In this document: piece after piece, positions 35,353 through 44,189 of the stretch
Position numbering within the stretch: the first letter of the stretch is position 1
Layout: the number at the start of each line of letters is the position of its first letter
NCBI RefSeq assembly: GCF_026552795.1
Contig: NZ_JANFPI010000002.1
Span: forward strand, 1 to 64,000
Direction: 5' to 3'
DNA length: 64,000 bases
Origin: Ectorhizobium quercum
GTDB lineage: Bacteria; Pseudomonadota; Alphaproteobacteria; Rhizobiales; Rhizobiaceae
Program-made: the position numbers and the translations under genes
Notes under the pieces: model-generated
The model's input: only the letters and a program-made list of their open reading frames with translations
Database searches by the model: none
Told to the model about the DNA's origin: nothing

Positions 35353-36207
35353 ATGGAAACGGTGAAATCCATCGCCGGACTGCGGGCGCGGCTCGCACCG
35401 GCGAAATCCGAAGGCAGGCGCATCGGCTTCGTGCCGACGATGGGATACCTGCACAAGGGCCATATGGAGCTTGTCGCCCGCGCGCGGGCGCAAAACGACG
35501 TGGTCGTGGTCTCGATCTTCGTCAATCCCCTGCAATTCGGCGCGAACGAGGATCTCGCCGCCTATCCGCGCGACCCTGGCCGCGACAGCAAGCTGCTGGA
35601 AGCCGCGGGCGTCGACATCCTCTTCGCCCCGGACGTCGCTGACATGTATCCGCGGCCGATGGAAACGGTGGTCGACGTTCCCCGGCTCGGCTCCGAACTG
35701 GAAGGCGCCGTCCGCCCCGGCCATTTCGCCGGTGTCGCCACCGTCGTGACCAAGCTTTTCAATATCGTCGGGCCGGATGCGGCCTATTTCGGCGAGAAGG
35801 ACTACCAGCAGGTGGCCGTCATCCGCCGCATGGTGGAAGACCTCGCCCAGCCGGTGCGCATCGTTCCGGTGCCGACGGTGCGGGAAGAGGACGGCCTCGC
35901 CTGCTCGTCGCGCAACGTCTATCTGTCGCCGGAAGAACGCGCCGCCGCCGTGATCGTGCCGAAGGCGCTGGCGGAAGCCGAGCGGCTTTACGCCGCCGGC
36001 ATCGCGACCGCCGGCGAACTGGAGGCCGCTCTCGCCCGTTTCGTCGAGGCGGAGCCGAAGGCCGTTGTCGAGGTGATCGCCGTGCGCGATCCCGACACGC
36101 TGGAGACCGTGGACCGGATCGACGGGCGGCCCGTTCTGGTCCTGCTCTTCATCCGGATCGGGCAGACGAGGCTGCTCGACAACCGCGTTATCGGAAAGGA
36201 GCGCTGA
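35353..36207 (+). CDS. panC: pantothenate synthetase
   Basis: Joins pantoate and beta-alanine with ATP (EC 6.3.2.1). A 284-residue enzyme with [15 protein letters not shown] (HIGH-like nucleotide-binding motif), [39 protein letters not shown] and [16 protein letters not shown], the KMSKS-like region. The start is ATG 35353 with GGAGAATTGC; the upstream in-frame ATGs at 35287 and 35311 lack good ribosome sites. One base separates its stop from the panB ATG, an obvious operon. Confidence 0.97.
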   Translation: METVKSIAGLRARLAPAKSEGRRIGFVPTMGYLHKGHMELVARARAQNDVVVVSIFVNPLQFGANEDLAAYPRDPGRDSKLLEAAGVDILFAPDVADMYPRPMETVVDVPRLGSELEGAVRPGHFAGVATVVTKLFNIVGPDAAYFGEKDYQQVAVIRRMVEDLAQPVRIVPVPTVREEDGLACSSRNVYLSPEERAAAVIVPKALAEAERLYAAGIATAGELEAALARFVEAEPKAVVEVIAVRDPDTLETVDRIDGRPVLVLLFIRIGQTRLLDNRVIGKER

Positions 36208-36208
36208 C

Positions 36209-37036
36209 ATGAGCGCGCCCACCCGCCCGAAACGGTTCGGCCCAGCCGCCATCACCGCCCTCAAGGGCCAGCGCCCCATCGTCGCGCTGACCGCCTACAC
36301 GACGCCGATGACGAAATTGCTCGATCCGCATTGCGATCTCCTGCTTGTCGGAGACTCGCTCGGCATGGTGCTCTACGGACTGGAAACGACGGTCGGCGTC
36401 ACCCTCGAAATGATGATCGCCCACGGCCAGGCCGTCATGCGCGGGGCGGCAACGGCCTGCGTGGTCGTCGACATGCCGTTCGGTTCCTATCAGGAATCGA
36501 AGGAACAGGCGTTTCGCAACGCCGCGCGCATCCTCAAGGAAACCGGAGCCGACGCCGTGAAACTGGAAGGCGGCGCGGAAATGGCCGAAACGGTGTCCTT
36601 CCTCGTCACGCGCGGCGTTCCGGTCTGCGGACATGTCGGCCTGATGCCGCAGCAGGTGAACGCCACCGGCTATCGCTCGCAGGGCCATACCGAAGGCGAA
36701 GCCGCCAAAATCCGCCGCGACGCCGAGGCCATCGGCAAGGCCGGCGCCTTCGCCGTGGTGGTGGAAGGCACGGTGGAGCCGCTGGCCCGGGAGATCACGG
36801 CGAGCATCGCCGTCCCGACCATCGGGATCGGCGCATCGCCCGCCTGCGACGGCCAGATTCTGGTTTCCGACGACATGCTCGGCCTGTTCAGCGACTTCAG
36901 GCCGCGCTTCGTCAAGCGCTTCGCCGATCTCGCCCCGCTGATCGCGCAGGCGGCCGAAGCCTATGCCGAAGAGGTCCGGTCGCGGACCTTCCCCGGCCCC
37001 GAGCACACCTTCAGGCGACGTCCCGGCGCGGATTGA
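36209..37036 (+). CDS. panB: ketopantoate hydroxymethyltransferase
   Basis: Makes ketopantoate from 2-oxoisovalerate and methylene-tetrahydrofolate (EC 2.1.2.11). The 275 residues have [15 protein letters not shown] with Mg-binding Asp, [31 protein letters not shown] and the catalytic Glu in VVEGTVEP. It draws on 2-oxoisovalerate from the branched-chain pathway that ilvIH feeds. AAAGGAGCGCTGAC precedes the ATG. It meets the DUF2164 gene convergently 22 bases further on. Confidence 0.97.
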   Translation: MSAPTRPKRFGPAAITALKGQRPIVALTAYTTPMTKLLDPHCDLLLVGDSLGMVLYGLETTVGVTLEMMIAHGQAVMRGAATACVVVDMPFGSYQESKEQAFRNAARILKETGADAVKLEGGAEMAETVSFLVTRGVPVCGHVGLMPQQVNATGYRSQGHTEGEAAKIRRDAEAIGKAGAFAVVVEGTVEPLAREITASIAVPTIGIGASPACDGQILVSDDMLGLFSDFRPRFVKRFADLAPLIAQAAEAYAEEVRSRTFPGPEHTFRRRPGAD

Positions 37037-37058
37037 TCGGCTGGGGCGAAGGCGCCGC

Positions 37059-37322
37059 TCAGCGCTTGCCCGGCACCGGCAAGGGCTTCTCCAGCATGCG
37101 GATCGCATCGGAAAGATCGTCCATCTTCCCGAGCATCGCGGCCTCGGCATCGAGAAGGCCGCGATTGTAGAAGACCGGCCCGAGAGTTTCCGTCAGGAAA
37201 TCGAGAAAGAGTTCGGCCTGAAGGCCGCCGATCTCCTGATCCAACTCCTCGGCGAAATAGCGCCGGATCGTCTCGGCAAGCGCCGCGCGCTCCGGCTTGG
37301 AAAACACGATCCCGCTATTCAC
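37059..37322 (-). CDS. DUF2164 family protein
   Basis: An 87-residue helical protein opening MNSGIVFSKPERAALAET and containing AELFLDFLTETLGPVFYNRGLLDA, a clear DUF2164 match. Function unknown. Its start overlaps the end of the aminopeptidase gene (37315) by eight bases, so the two are translationally coupled. Confidence 0.85.
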   Translation of the reverse strand: MNSGIVFSKPERAALAETIRRYFAEELDQEIGGLQAELFLDFLTETLGPVFYNRGLLDAEAAMLGKMDDLSDAIRMLEKPLPVPGKR

Positions 37323-39162
37323 GGTTCAGCCGCTCGACGGGCGCGGTCGCCTTTTCCAGCCATGCCTTCGCCTCCGGGGTGCGGATGAGCGGCATCAGCA
37401 TGTCGCGGGTGCGGGCGTGGTAGTCGTTGAGCCACAGAAGTTCCTCGCCCGACAGGAACGAGGTCAGCACCAGCCGCGTGTCGATCGGGCAATAGGTCAG
37501 CGTCTCGAAGCTCAGCATCGGCATGTCGCCGCCCTCGACCTCTTCCGGCTCGCGGACATAGAGCAGGTTCTCGATCCGGATGCCGAACTCGCCGGGGCGG
37601 TAATAGCCCGGCTCGTTCGAGAGGATCATGCCCGGCAGCAGTTCCTGCATCGCCGCGCGGGAAATACGCTGCGGGCCCTCATGCACCGACAGGTAGGAGC
37701 CGACGCCATGACCCGTTCCGTGGCCGTAGTCGACGCCGGCTTTCCACAGCGCGGCACGCGCCAGCGGATCGAGATCCACGCCGCGCGTGCCCTTCGGAAA
37801 GCGTGCCGTGGAAATGGCAATCATGCCTTTCAGCACCAGCGTGTAGAAGCGGCGCTGCTCCGCCGGCACCTCGCCGATGGCGACCGTGCGGGTGATATCC
37901 GTCGTTCCGTTCACATACTGCGCGCCCGAATCGACCAGAAACATCTCGCCCGCCTCCAGCCCGCGGTCGGTATCGGTGGTCACGCGATAATGGATGATCG
38001 CGGCATTCGGCCCGGAGCCGGCAATCGTGTCGAAGGAAATGTCCTTCAGCGGGTTCTGCATCGCCTCGCCCATGCGGCGGCGGGCGTCCTCGAGCGCCTC
38101 CACCGCCCCGATTTCCGTAACGGAACCGGGCGGCTGGGTGTCGAGCCAGCAGAGAAACTCCACCATCGCCGCGCCATCCTGAAGATGGGCGGCGGCCGAT
38201 CCGTTGATTTCGACCGCATTCTTGCAGGCGCGCGGCAGCCGGGCCGGATCGGCACCTTCGACGACAACGCCGCCCGCCTTGCGCACCGCCTCGGCCAGCG
38301 CGACGGACGTGACGTCGGGATCGATCAGGATCTTCGCGCCGCCAGCGGCGAGTTCGCCCAGATAATCCGGCAGCGCCTCCGGGCCCATCTGGGTGGCCAT
38401 CTGCGTCAGATAGGCCTCCTGCTCGATGCCGGTCTTGCGCCGGTCGAGGAAGATGGCGGCGCTCCCGTCCGCCCGGACGACGGCGCGCGACAGCGGATGC
38501 GGCGTATGGGGCACGTCATTGCCGCGGATGTTGAAGATCCATGCCACCGAGGACGGATCGGCGATCAGCGCGGCCTCGGCGCCCGCCTTCCTCAGCCCGG
38601 TGGCGATGTCGAGGATCTTCTCGTGCGCGGAAAGACCGGAAACGTTCTCCGCCTGTATGGAAACCGGCCCGAGCGGCTCGCCGGGACGGTTGGTCCAGAT
38701 GTCGTCGAGCGGGTTGCTGTCCAGAAACACGAGCGCGCCGTCAACCGTCGCCAGCGCCTTTTCCAGACGCTTCACCTCCGCGCCGGTGTGCAGCCGGGGA
38801 TCGATGCCCAGCCGGAACCCCTTGCCGGCATTCTTCTCGATCCACACCGGCGGCGGCGCTCCGACGAGATCGCCGCCGGTAAACACGTCGGGATCGACCT
38901 GCCGGGCAAGCTGCGTCGTATAGCGCCCGTCGACGAACACCACGGCCTGCGCCTGCGTGACCAGAACCACGCCGGCCGAGCCGGTGAAACCCGTCAGCCA
39001 GGCAAGGCGCTCAGACGAGGCAGGAACGTATTCTCCCTGATATTCATCGGCGCGGGGCACGAGGAAACCATCGACGCCGAGATCGGTAAGACGCGCGCGA
39101 AGCGCGGCAATCCGCTCCTTGCCGAACTGCGGTTCGGACGAATTGTCGAACGACTGGAACAT
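37315..39162 (-). CDS. pepP: aminopeptidase P (Xaa-Pro aminopeptidase)
   Basis: Removes N-terminal residues before proline. The 615-residue, three-domain form (two creatinase-like N domains, about 1-310) is like eukaryotic XPNPEP1. The pita-bread metallopeptidase domain shows all five metal ligands in context: Asp in LVDSGAQYVNG, Asp in TDITRTV, His in GHGTGHGVGSYLSVHEG, Glu in LSNEPGYY and Glu in IRIENLLYV. Start ATG 39162 (MFQSFDNSS). It is followed by a DUF2164 gene with overlap, indicating co-expression. Confidence 0.94.
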   Translation of the reverse strand: MFQSFDNSSEPQFGKERIAALRARLTDLGVDGFLVPRADEYQGEYVPASSERLAWLTGFTGSAGVVLVTQAQAVVFVDGRYTTQLARQVDPDVFTGGDLVGAPPPVWIEKNAGKGFRLGIDPRLHTGAEVKRLEKALATVDGALVFLDSNPLDDIWTNRPGEPLGPVSIQAENVSGLSAHEKILDIATGLRKAGAEAALIADPSSVAWIFNIRGNDVPHTPHPLSRAVVRADGSAAIFLDRRKTGIEQEAYLTQMATQMGPEALPDYLGELAAGGAKILIDPDVTSVALAEAVRKAGGVVVEGADPARLPRACKNAVEINGSAAAHLQDGAAMVEFLCWLDTQPPGSVTEIGAVEALEDARRRMGEAMQNPLKDISFDTIAGSGPNAAIIHYRVTTDTDRGLEAGEMFLVDSGAQYVNGTTDITRTVAIGEVPAEQRRFYTLVLKGMIAISTARFPKGTRGVDLDPLARAALWKAGVDYGHGTGHGVGSYLSVHEGPQRISRAAMQELLPGMILSNEPGYYRPGEFGIRIENLLYVREPEEVEGGDMPMLSFETLTYCPIDTRLVLTSFLSGEELLWLNDYHARTRDMLMPLIRTPEAKAWLEKATAPVERLNRE

Positions 39163-39254
39163 GACTGGCCTTTCTGAATTGCGGACGAATCCATCAGCCA
39201 GGATTTTAGATCAGGATTACGACCGCCGCGAAACGGTTTTCGGGCGCTTTCGTG

Positions 39255-40136
39255 TCAGCCCCGGCGTTCGAGGCGGATCGTCACCCAGCCGTTGCGCCAG
39301 ATCGTCCGCACATGGGCGAGGCCGGCGCCGTTATAGGCGGACAGAACCTTCCACCGCTGCGCAGCCAGGATGCCCGACAGGATGACGGTTCCGTGCGGCG
39401 CAAGATGCCGCGCCAGTTCCGGCGCCATCCTGATGAGCGGGCGGGCGAGGATATTGGCGATGATGACGTCGAACGGCCCGTATGCGCGAAAGGCCGGGGA
39501 ATGGAACCCGGGCGCCGTCTCGAAGGCCAGGCCGCTGGCGATGCCGTTGAGCCGGGCATTTTCCCGCGCCACCCGCACCGCCACCGGATCGATGTCGGTG
39601 GCCAGCACCGGAATGGGACGCAGCTTGCGCACCGCGATCGCTAGCACGCCGGAGCCGGTGCCGAGATCGAGCGCATTGCGCGCGGTGCGGGCCTTGAACA
39701 CGTCCTCGATCATTTCGAGGCAGCCGGCGGTCGTGCCGTGATGCCCGGTTCCGAAGGCCTGCCCGGCCTCGATCTCGATGGCGAGATCGTTGGCCTGCAC
39801 CTTGTCGCGGTCGTGGCTGCCGTGAACGAGGAAACGCCCCGCCCTCACCGGCTTCAGCCCCTCGAGCGACATGGCGATCCAGTCCGCGTCGGGAATCGTC
39901 TCCTTCTCGATCGGAAAACCGGCAAACTCCGAAGAAAGCGCCTCGGTAATCCGCGCCCGGACATAGGCCTCGTCCTCGGCCATGAGATAAACCGAGGCTT
40001 CCCAGATGTCCCTGCTTTCGTCGATTTCCTGCGTCGCCAGCGCGAAGTCCTCCTCGCCGAAGGCAAGGGTCAGGAGATCGAGAATCTGTTCGGCCTGCTT
40101 TTCGCTGGCGCGCACGTAAAGACGGAGTTCACTCAA
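39255..40136 (-). CDS. prmA: ribosomal protein L11 methyltransferase
   Basis: Trimethylates ribosomal protein L11. The 293 residues have an N-terminal substrate-binding domain beginning SELRLYVRASEKQAEQIL and a SAM-binding domain with ALDLGTGSGVLAIAVRKL, ATDIDPVAVRVA and DVIIANILARPLIRMAP, the conserved NILA-type motif. The probable start is a TTG at 40136, ten bases after AGGAAAG, since homologues begin at this point; an ATG-like start 34 residues earlier (40238) overlaps nothing but makes an unusual extension. Confidence 0.93.
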   Translation of the reverse strand: MSELRLYVRASEKQAEQILDLLTLAFGEEDFALATQEIDESRDIWEASVYLMAEDEAYVRARITEALSSEFAGFPIEKETIPDADWIAMSLEGLKPVRAGRFLVHGSHDRDKVQANDLAIEIEAGQAFGTGHHGTTAGCLEMIEDVFKARTARNALDLGTGSGVLAIAVRKLRPIPVLATDIDPVAVRVARENARLNGIASGLAFETAPGFHSPAFRAYGPFDVIIANILARPLIRMAPELARHLAPHGTVILSGILAAQRWKVLSAYNGAGLAHVRTIWRNGWVTIRLERRG

Positions 40137-40260
40137 CGGGCCGGTCTTTCCTGTCGGGGCGGCTCCGGGCAGGCGCGGGCAAACCCGCATGCGCAATTGC
40201 CCGAGACGTCCGGATGGCTTCGGGCCGTGGCTTGCCATAAAGCGCCCCGCATCGCAAGCA

Positions 40261-40851
40261 TCAGCCCTTGCCGATCAGATCCCTGATCTTGGAAATCGCG
40301 CTTTCCGCTTCCTCGCCATAGGAAATCGTGCCGCGGAACCGTCCCTGACCGTCGAGAAGATAGACGGCGGCGGTATGGTCCATCGTGTATTCGCCGTCTT
40401 CGGTCGGAACCCTGCGGGCATAGACGCGGTATCCCTTCAGCACCCGTTCGATCTCGGCGGGTTCGCCGGTAATGCCGAACACGCGGTCCGACATGGCCGG
40501 GACATACTCCGCCAGCACCTCCGGCGTGTCGCGCTCGGGATCGACGGTCACGAAGAAGGCGCGAACCTTGTCGCCGGCCGGATCGGCCTCCTTCAGCCAT
40601 CCGTCCATTTCGTAGAGCGTCGTCGGGCAGATTTCCGGGCAATGGGTGAAGCCGAAGAATATCAGCGCCGGCCGGCCGCGCAGCGCCTGCTCGGTGATCG
40701 GCTGCTCGTCCTGCCCGGTCAGGGCGAAGGCGACGCCGAACGGCTGGTCGCTGAGATTGCGCTGGGAACGGTTGATCTCGGTGGCGAGCCATCCGACCAT
40801 CCCGGCCAGAAGCAGGATGCTCGCGGCTATGGCGATCCGGAATTTCCTCAT
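40261..40851 (-). CDS. SCO1/SenC family copper chaperone
   Basis: A 196-residue, membrane-anchored thioredoxin-fold protein, probably for cytochrome c oxidase CuA site assembly. It has an N-terminal helix (IAIAASILLLAGMVGWLA), the Cu-binding FTHCPEICPTTLYEMD with CPEIC, and the conserved His in YTMDHTAAVYL. A Met of MRAAAG upstream (40899) is in frame but has no support. Followed on the same strand by prmA; no cytochrome oxidase genes are in the window. Confidence 0.92.
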   Translation of the reverse strand: MRKFRIAIAASILLLAGMVGWLATEINRSQRNLSDQPFGVAFALTGQDEQPITEQALRGRPALIFFGFTHCPEICPTTLYEMDGWLKEADPAGDKVRAFFVTVDPERDTPEVLAEYVPAMSDRVFGITGEPAEIERVLKGYRVYARRVPTEDGEYTMDHTAAVYLLDGQGRFRGTISYGEEAESAISKIRDLIGKG

Positions 40852-41063
40852 GGCTCGTTCCCGTCTTTCTGTTCGGCAGGGACCTGCGGCGGCGCGCATC
40901 GCTCGTGACCGGCAAAGGGTGCCGTAACACTTTAAAAACGCTGCACGATTCGGCCCTCAAGCCGATTCCGGCCCAAGGACAGGTTCATGCAGTAGCGCGG
41001 CGGGGCGTCAAAGGCAAATCACACCCGTGTTCCCGGCAGGACACCACATTCACGAGGCAGCCG

Positions 41064-41228
41064 TCAGAGGCACCAGTTGATCGCGCTATCGGAAAGAGCG
41101 AGGAAAATGTCCGGCCCGTAATGCAGCCATGCGGAAAAAGCGGCGGTGGTGAACACGCCGGCCAGGGCCAGGCCGGCGGCGATCACAAGCGGGCGGAACC
41201 GGAATGTCTGTTCAGCGGGCGGCGTCAT
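41064..41228 (-). CDS. small membrane protein (54 residues)
   Basis: Not recognised. A short Thr/Pro/Arg-rich N terminus (MTPPAEQTFRFRP) leads to one membrane helix, VIAAGLALAGVFTTAAFSAW, then a tail with LALSDSAINWCL. The reading frame runs open further upstream but the ATG at 41228 fits best. Divergent from cheW, 248 bases away. Compositional and codon patterns match the surrounding genes, so it is likely real, possibly a small integral membrane protein. Confidence 0.5.
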   Translation of the reverse strand: MTPPAEQTFRFRPLVIAAGLALAGVFTTAAFSAWLHYGPDIFLALSDSAINWCL

Positions 41229-41345
41229 GATGAAATCATAGCATTCACGAGGCGGAATGTCTTGCGGTTGCGGCGAATGAACGCATTCACCACCCGAATC
41301 TTCACCAAAGATTAAAGTCTCATGAGGCACCATGAAAGAAGCGGA

Positions 41346-41382
41346 CTGCCCGCAAGCGCCGACGACGATTCGGCGCGGGCAG
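41346..41382 (+). other. GC-rich hairpin upstream of cheW
   Basis: CTGCCCGC...GCGCCG (41346-41361) and CGGCGCGGGCAG (41371-41382) form a strong bulged stem about 93 bases before the cheW start, in the divergent region. It may be the 5' untranslated region of cheW; there is no T run. Confidence 0.4.
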
Positions 41383-41475
41383 CCAGAGACATGATGTCAG
41401 CCGGAAGCGTTCCGGCCCGCCGCATATTCGGAAGCATGCGCTTTGCCGTAACGGACGGCGGGAGACTCTCGTATC

Positions 41476-41940
41476 ATGAGCAACACGATCAAGCAGTCGG
41501 GTGCCTATCTCGAAATCGTGTCTTTCCATCTTGGCGATCAGGAGTTCTGTATCGACATCATGGCGATCCGGGAAATTCGCGGCTGGGCTCCGGTCACGCC
41601 GATGCCGCATACTCCGCCCTACGTCCTCGGCCTCATCAACCTGCGCGGCGCCGTGATCCCGGTCATCGACATGGCCTGCCGCCTCGGCATGAAGTCCACC
41701 GAACCGTCCGAACGCGCGGCAATCATCGTCACCGACATCGCCGGCAAGCTGGTCGGCCTCCTCGTCGAGCAGGTCTCCGACATGATGACCATCCGCAGCG
41801 AGGACCTTCAGCCCGCCCCCGACATCATTCCGACCGCCCAGCGCGATTTCTGCCGCGGCATCGTGGCGCTCGAAAAGAACATGATCTGCTTCCTGAACCT
41901 CGACACGGTCATCGCCGACGAACTGGCAGCCGCCGCCTGA
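41476..41940 (+). CDS. cheW: CheW chemotaxis coupling protein
   Basis: A 154-residue adaptor that couples methyl-accepting receptors to the CheA kinase. It opens AYLEIVSFHLGDQEFCIDIMAIREIRGW, followed by LGLINLRGAVIPVIDMACRLG, the conserved NLRG and DL-type positions, then GLLVEQVSDMM. It stands alone, away from any che operon in the window, and a good terminator follows at 41971. Single cheW genes outside the main cluster are common in rhizobia. Confidence 0.95.
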   Translation: MSNTIKQSGAYLEIVSFHLGDQEFCIDIMAIREIRGWAPVTPMPHTPPYVLGLINLRGAVIPVIDMACRLGMKSTEPSERAAIIVTDIAGKLVGLLVEQVSDMMTIRSEDLQPAPDIIPTAQRDFCRGIVALEKNMICFLNLDTVIADELAAAA

Positions 41941-41970
41941 ACCGCCCCGTCCCCCTTCCGTCAGCGCAAG

Positions 41971-42006
41971 CCGCAAACGCCGGTCATTCGGGCGTCTGCG
42001 GTTTTT
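41971..42006 (+). terminator. cheW terminator
   Basis: CCGCAAACGCC and GGCGTCTGCGG (41971-41981, 41991-42001) form an 11-bp stem with one mismatch, followed by five T. It begins 31 bases after the cheW stop. Confidence 0.8.
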
Positions 42007-42035
42007 GCCGTTCGCGCGAATATCCGCAAAAGTGT

Positions 42036-42070
42036 CATTTTCATGGAATTCATCACTTCTCGTGAAAATG
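42036..42070. promoter_or_regulatory. inverted repeat in an AT-rich promoter region
   Basis: CATTTTCA (42036-42043) and TGAAAATG (42063-42070) form a perfect 8-bp inverted repeat spaced by 19 bases, followed by 50 AT-rich bases. The half-site TGAAAAT is the same as that before the LysR gene at 46608. It may be a regulator binding site for the small secreted protein gene at 42248. Confidence 0.4.
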
Positions 42071-42247
42071 TGATTAAATAATTAAAATCAAAACATTACG
42101 ATCATTTAATCTTTGATGGCTGGAACATATCCGCCCGCATGATCATTTCCCTGTTGTCCGAAGCGTGAGAAACGCCGGGCCGAAATTCCAAGAGGAATGA
42201 CGCACAGCAGCCCCCTGCGCCGTGCGCCTCAACAAGGAGATACGATC

Positions 42248-42559
42248 ATGAACACCACCATCAAGATGACTTTCGCCGCCGCCCTTGCCGCCGCCGCCCT
42301 GGCTCCGGCTGCCTACGCCGCGAACGCTGAAGGCGTCAGCATCGTCTATATCGATTCGCTCGATACCGGCGCCAATCGCTCCACGTTCAACCTGCTGAAC
42401 CAGAAGGCTCAGAACCCGAACGTGACGCAGGAAGCCCAGGCGGAAGCAAGCTCCGACCCGGCCATTGCCGACCAGCTGGCAGCCCGCAGCATCGGCCTGC
42501 ACAATGTCGTTGAAGTCGACACCGCTGCAAACGGCGGCAAGATCGTCTACGTCCGCTAA
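42248..42559 (+). CDS. small secreted protein of unknown function
   Basis: A 103-residue protein not recognised. A clear signal peptide (TIKMTFAAALAAAALAPAAYA, cut after AYA) leads to an about 80-residue mature part with no cysteines, containing VSIVYIDSLDTGANRSTFN and ENVVEVD-type acidic strands. AAGGAG lies seven bases before the ATG, a strong ribosome site. It has its own AT-rich upstream region and a terminator after a repeat (42690-42720), so it is a separately controlled gene. Possibly a stress- or starvation-induced periplasmic protein. Confidence 0.75.
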   Translation: MNTTIKMTFAAALAAAALAPAAYAANAEGVSIVYIDSLDTGANRSTFNLLNQKAQNPNVTQEAQAEASSDPAIADQLAARSIGLHNVVEVDTAANGGKIVYVR

Positions 42560-42589
42560 AGCGGCCTGACGAACGGCCGAACGGCTATC

Positions 42590-42688
42590 CTCTTTCGTCG
42601 CCGGAGGCTCACGCCCGAGCATCCACCGCCCCTTTGCATGACCCTCGGGTCAGGCCCCGAACGACGAAAAACGGGTTAGTCGATACAG
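42590..42688 (+). repeat. family 2 repeat, degenerate copy D
   Basis: Weaker match to 61427-61558 in the same orientation: shares TCTTTCGTCG at the start, GCATCCACCGC in the middle, and GGTTAGTCGATACAG at the end. Confidence 0.5.
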
Positions 42689-42689
42689 T

Positions 42690-42720
42690 AAGGCCCCGGC
42701 GCACGCCGGGGCCTTTTGTT
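42690..42720 (+). terminator. terminator after the small secreted protein gene
   Basis: AAGGCCCCGGCG (42690-42701) and CGCCGGGGCCTT (42704-42715), a 12-bp stem followed by TTGTT. Immediately follows repeat copy D. It lies before the convergent creA. Confidence 0.8.
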
Positions 42721-42726
42721 CATCTT

Positions 42727-43218
42727 CTATTCGGGCTTGCCCTTCTGCCAGTTCACCGTCTGGCCGAAGAGCGGCACGGTGGAAATGGCCATCTTGGCCG
42801 AACCGTCACTCAGTTCCCGCGTGTGGACGAGATAGATCAGCGTGTCGTTCTTGCGGTCATAGATGCGGTTGATCACCAGCGTCTTCCAGATCAGGGACAT
42901 GCCCTCGCGGAACACTTCCTCCCCATCCTTCGACAGATCGATATCGCCGATCGTCAGTACGCCGGTCTGGCGGCAAGCGATGGAATTGTTCGAGGGGTCC
43001 TCGAACCAGTTGCCGTTCTTCAGGCGGTCGATCAGGCCGCGCTCGAAATAGCTGACATGGCAGGTCACGCCTTCGATCTTCGGATCGGCGAAGGCCTCGA
43101 CGATGATATCGTTGCCGATCCAGTCGACGCCCACCTCGCCCACCACTTCGGCGCGCGCCGGAAGGCCGGCGGCAAGGATGAGCCCGGCGGACAAAAGCGC
43201 CCGGAAAAAACAGGTCAT
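42727..43218 (-). CDS. creA: CreA family protein
   Basis: A 163-residue exported protein. The N terminus is a signal peptide (ALLSAGLILAAGLPARAE), then IIVEAFADPKIEGVTCHVSYFERG and LIDRLKNGNWFEDPSNNSIACRQTG, with cysteines in the CreA pattern. The family is widespread, of unknown function. GGAGACTGCCGC precedes the ATG, and its 3' end faces the terminator at 42690-42720. Confidence 0.9.
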   Translation of the reverse strand: MTCFFRALLSAGLILAAGLPARAEVVGEVGVDWIGNDIIVEAFADPKIEGVTCHVSYFERGLIDRLKNGNWFEDPSNNSIACRQTGVLTIGDIDLSKDGEEVFREGMSLIWKTLVINRIYDRKNDTLIYLVHTRELSDGSAKMAISTVPLFGQTVNWQKGKPE

Positions 43219-43316
43219 GCGGCAGTCTCCTTGTGAGGACGCGGCATTCGTGCGAGCCGCCCGTCACAAAGATATGATCACGCCCCCGCTTTGCAAGAAA
43301 TGCCGCCGGGCAGGCG

Positions 43317-44138
43317 TCACGAAAAATGGAGGAACGCCTTGATCGGCAGATGATCGGAGGCGACGCGCGCCAGCGGGCTGTCGTGAACCTCGACGCTGCG
43401 GATCAGGTCCGGCCGGTTGGAGAGGATGCGGTCGAGCGCGAGCACGGGAAGCCCCGCCGGAAAGCTCGGCACCGCCACGGAAGCGTCGAAAACGGGGGCG
43501 AGCGCCCGCAGGGCCGAGCCCTTGCCGAGCCGCCATTCGTTCAGGTCGCCCACCAGCAGCGTCGGATATTCCCCGCCGTTTCTGACGATATCGAGAATAT
43601 GGTTCGCCTGCTGCCGGCGGGAATGACGCAGCAAGCCGAAATGGGCGGCGATGATGCGCAGTTCGCGCGAATCCTTGAGTTCCAGCTCGGCCACCAGCGC
43701 GCCGCGCGGCTCCAGCCCGGGAAGCCTCACCGTATTCAGGTCGCGCACCAGCCCCTCGCGGAACAGCAGCGTATTTCCGTGGAAGCCGTGCGCCCGCTCC
43801 GACACCGATAGCGGAACCCGCGTCAGCCCCGTCTCCCGCTCCAGCCAGCCGAGATCGAGCAGCCCCGTCCGTTCGCCGAAACGCGTATCGGCCTCCTGAA
43901 GCGCGATCACGTCCGCATCGATCTCGCGGATCACCTCCGCGGTCCGCCCCGGATCGAAACGCCGGTCGCGTCCCACGCATTTGTGGACGTTGTAGGAGGC
44001 TACGGTCAGGTCGCAGACCGGCCCCGCCACGGCCGCAGGCGAGATGATGCGGCGCTGCCTGCTTTGGCGCAGGCTTGCCAGAATGCGCTTGGGCAGGCTC
44101 TCGGAAAGACCCTCCGCCTGAAGCTTCTCTTCTATCAT
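43317..44138 (-). CDS. endonuclease/exonuclease/phosphatase (EEP) family protein
   Basis: A 273-residue EEP-fold protein. Catalytic and metal residues are visible in TVASYNVHKC (Asn), ALQEADTRF (Glu), LLVGDLNEWRLGK (Asp, Asn) and VASDHLPIKA (Asp, His). The ATG at 44138 has AAAGG in front; an upstream GTG at 44180 would add 14 residues but its ribosome site lies on top of the start. It follows the cardiolipin synthase gene by about 50 bases, so the two are probably one operon, perhaps acting on phospholipid or phosphoinositol-like substrates. Its substrate is unknown. Confidence 0.88.
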   Translation of the reverse strand: MIEEKLQAEGLSESLPKRILASLRQSRQRRIISPAAVAGPVCDLTVASYNVHKCVGRDRRFDPGRTAEVIREIDADVIALQEADTRFGERTGLLDLGWLERETGLTRVPLSVSERAHGFHGNTLLFREGLVRDLNTVRLPGLEPRGALVAELELKDSRELRIIAAHFGLLRHSRRQQANHILDIVRNGGEYPTLLVGDLNEWRLGKGSALRALAPVFDASVAVPSFPAGLPVLALDRILSNRPDLIRSVEVHDSPLARVASDHLPIKAFLHFS

Positions 44139-44189
44139 GCCTTTTCCGTCCCGCCGTTTTTCCTGATCGGACAAAGCCACTCCTTCACG

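Larger units (their letters stand above)
41941..42247. other. intergenic region, cheW terminator and AT-rich promoter
   Basis: 307 bases. It holds the cheW terminator (41971-42006), a 35-bp inverted repeat (42036-42070) and a strongly AT-rich tract (42070-42120) upstream of the secreted protein gene. No coding potential. Confidence 0.6.
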
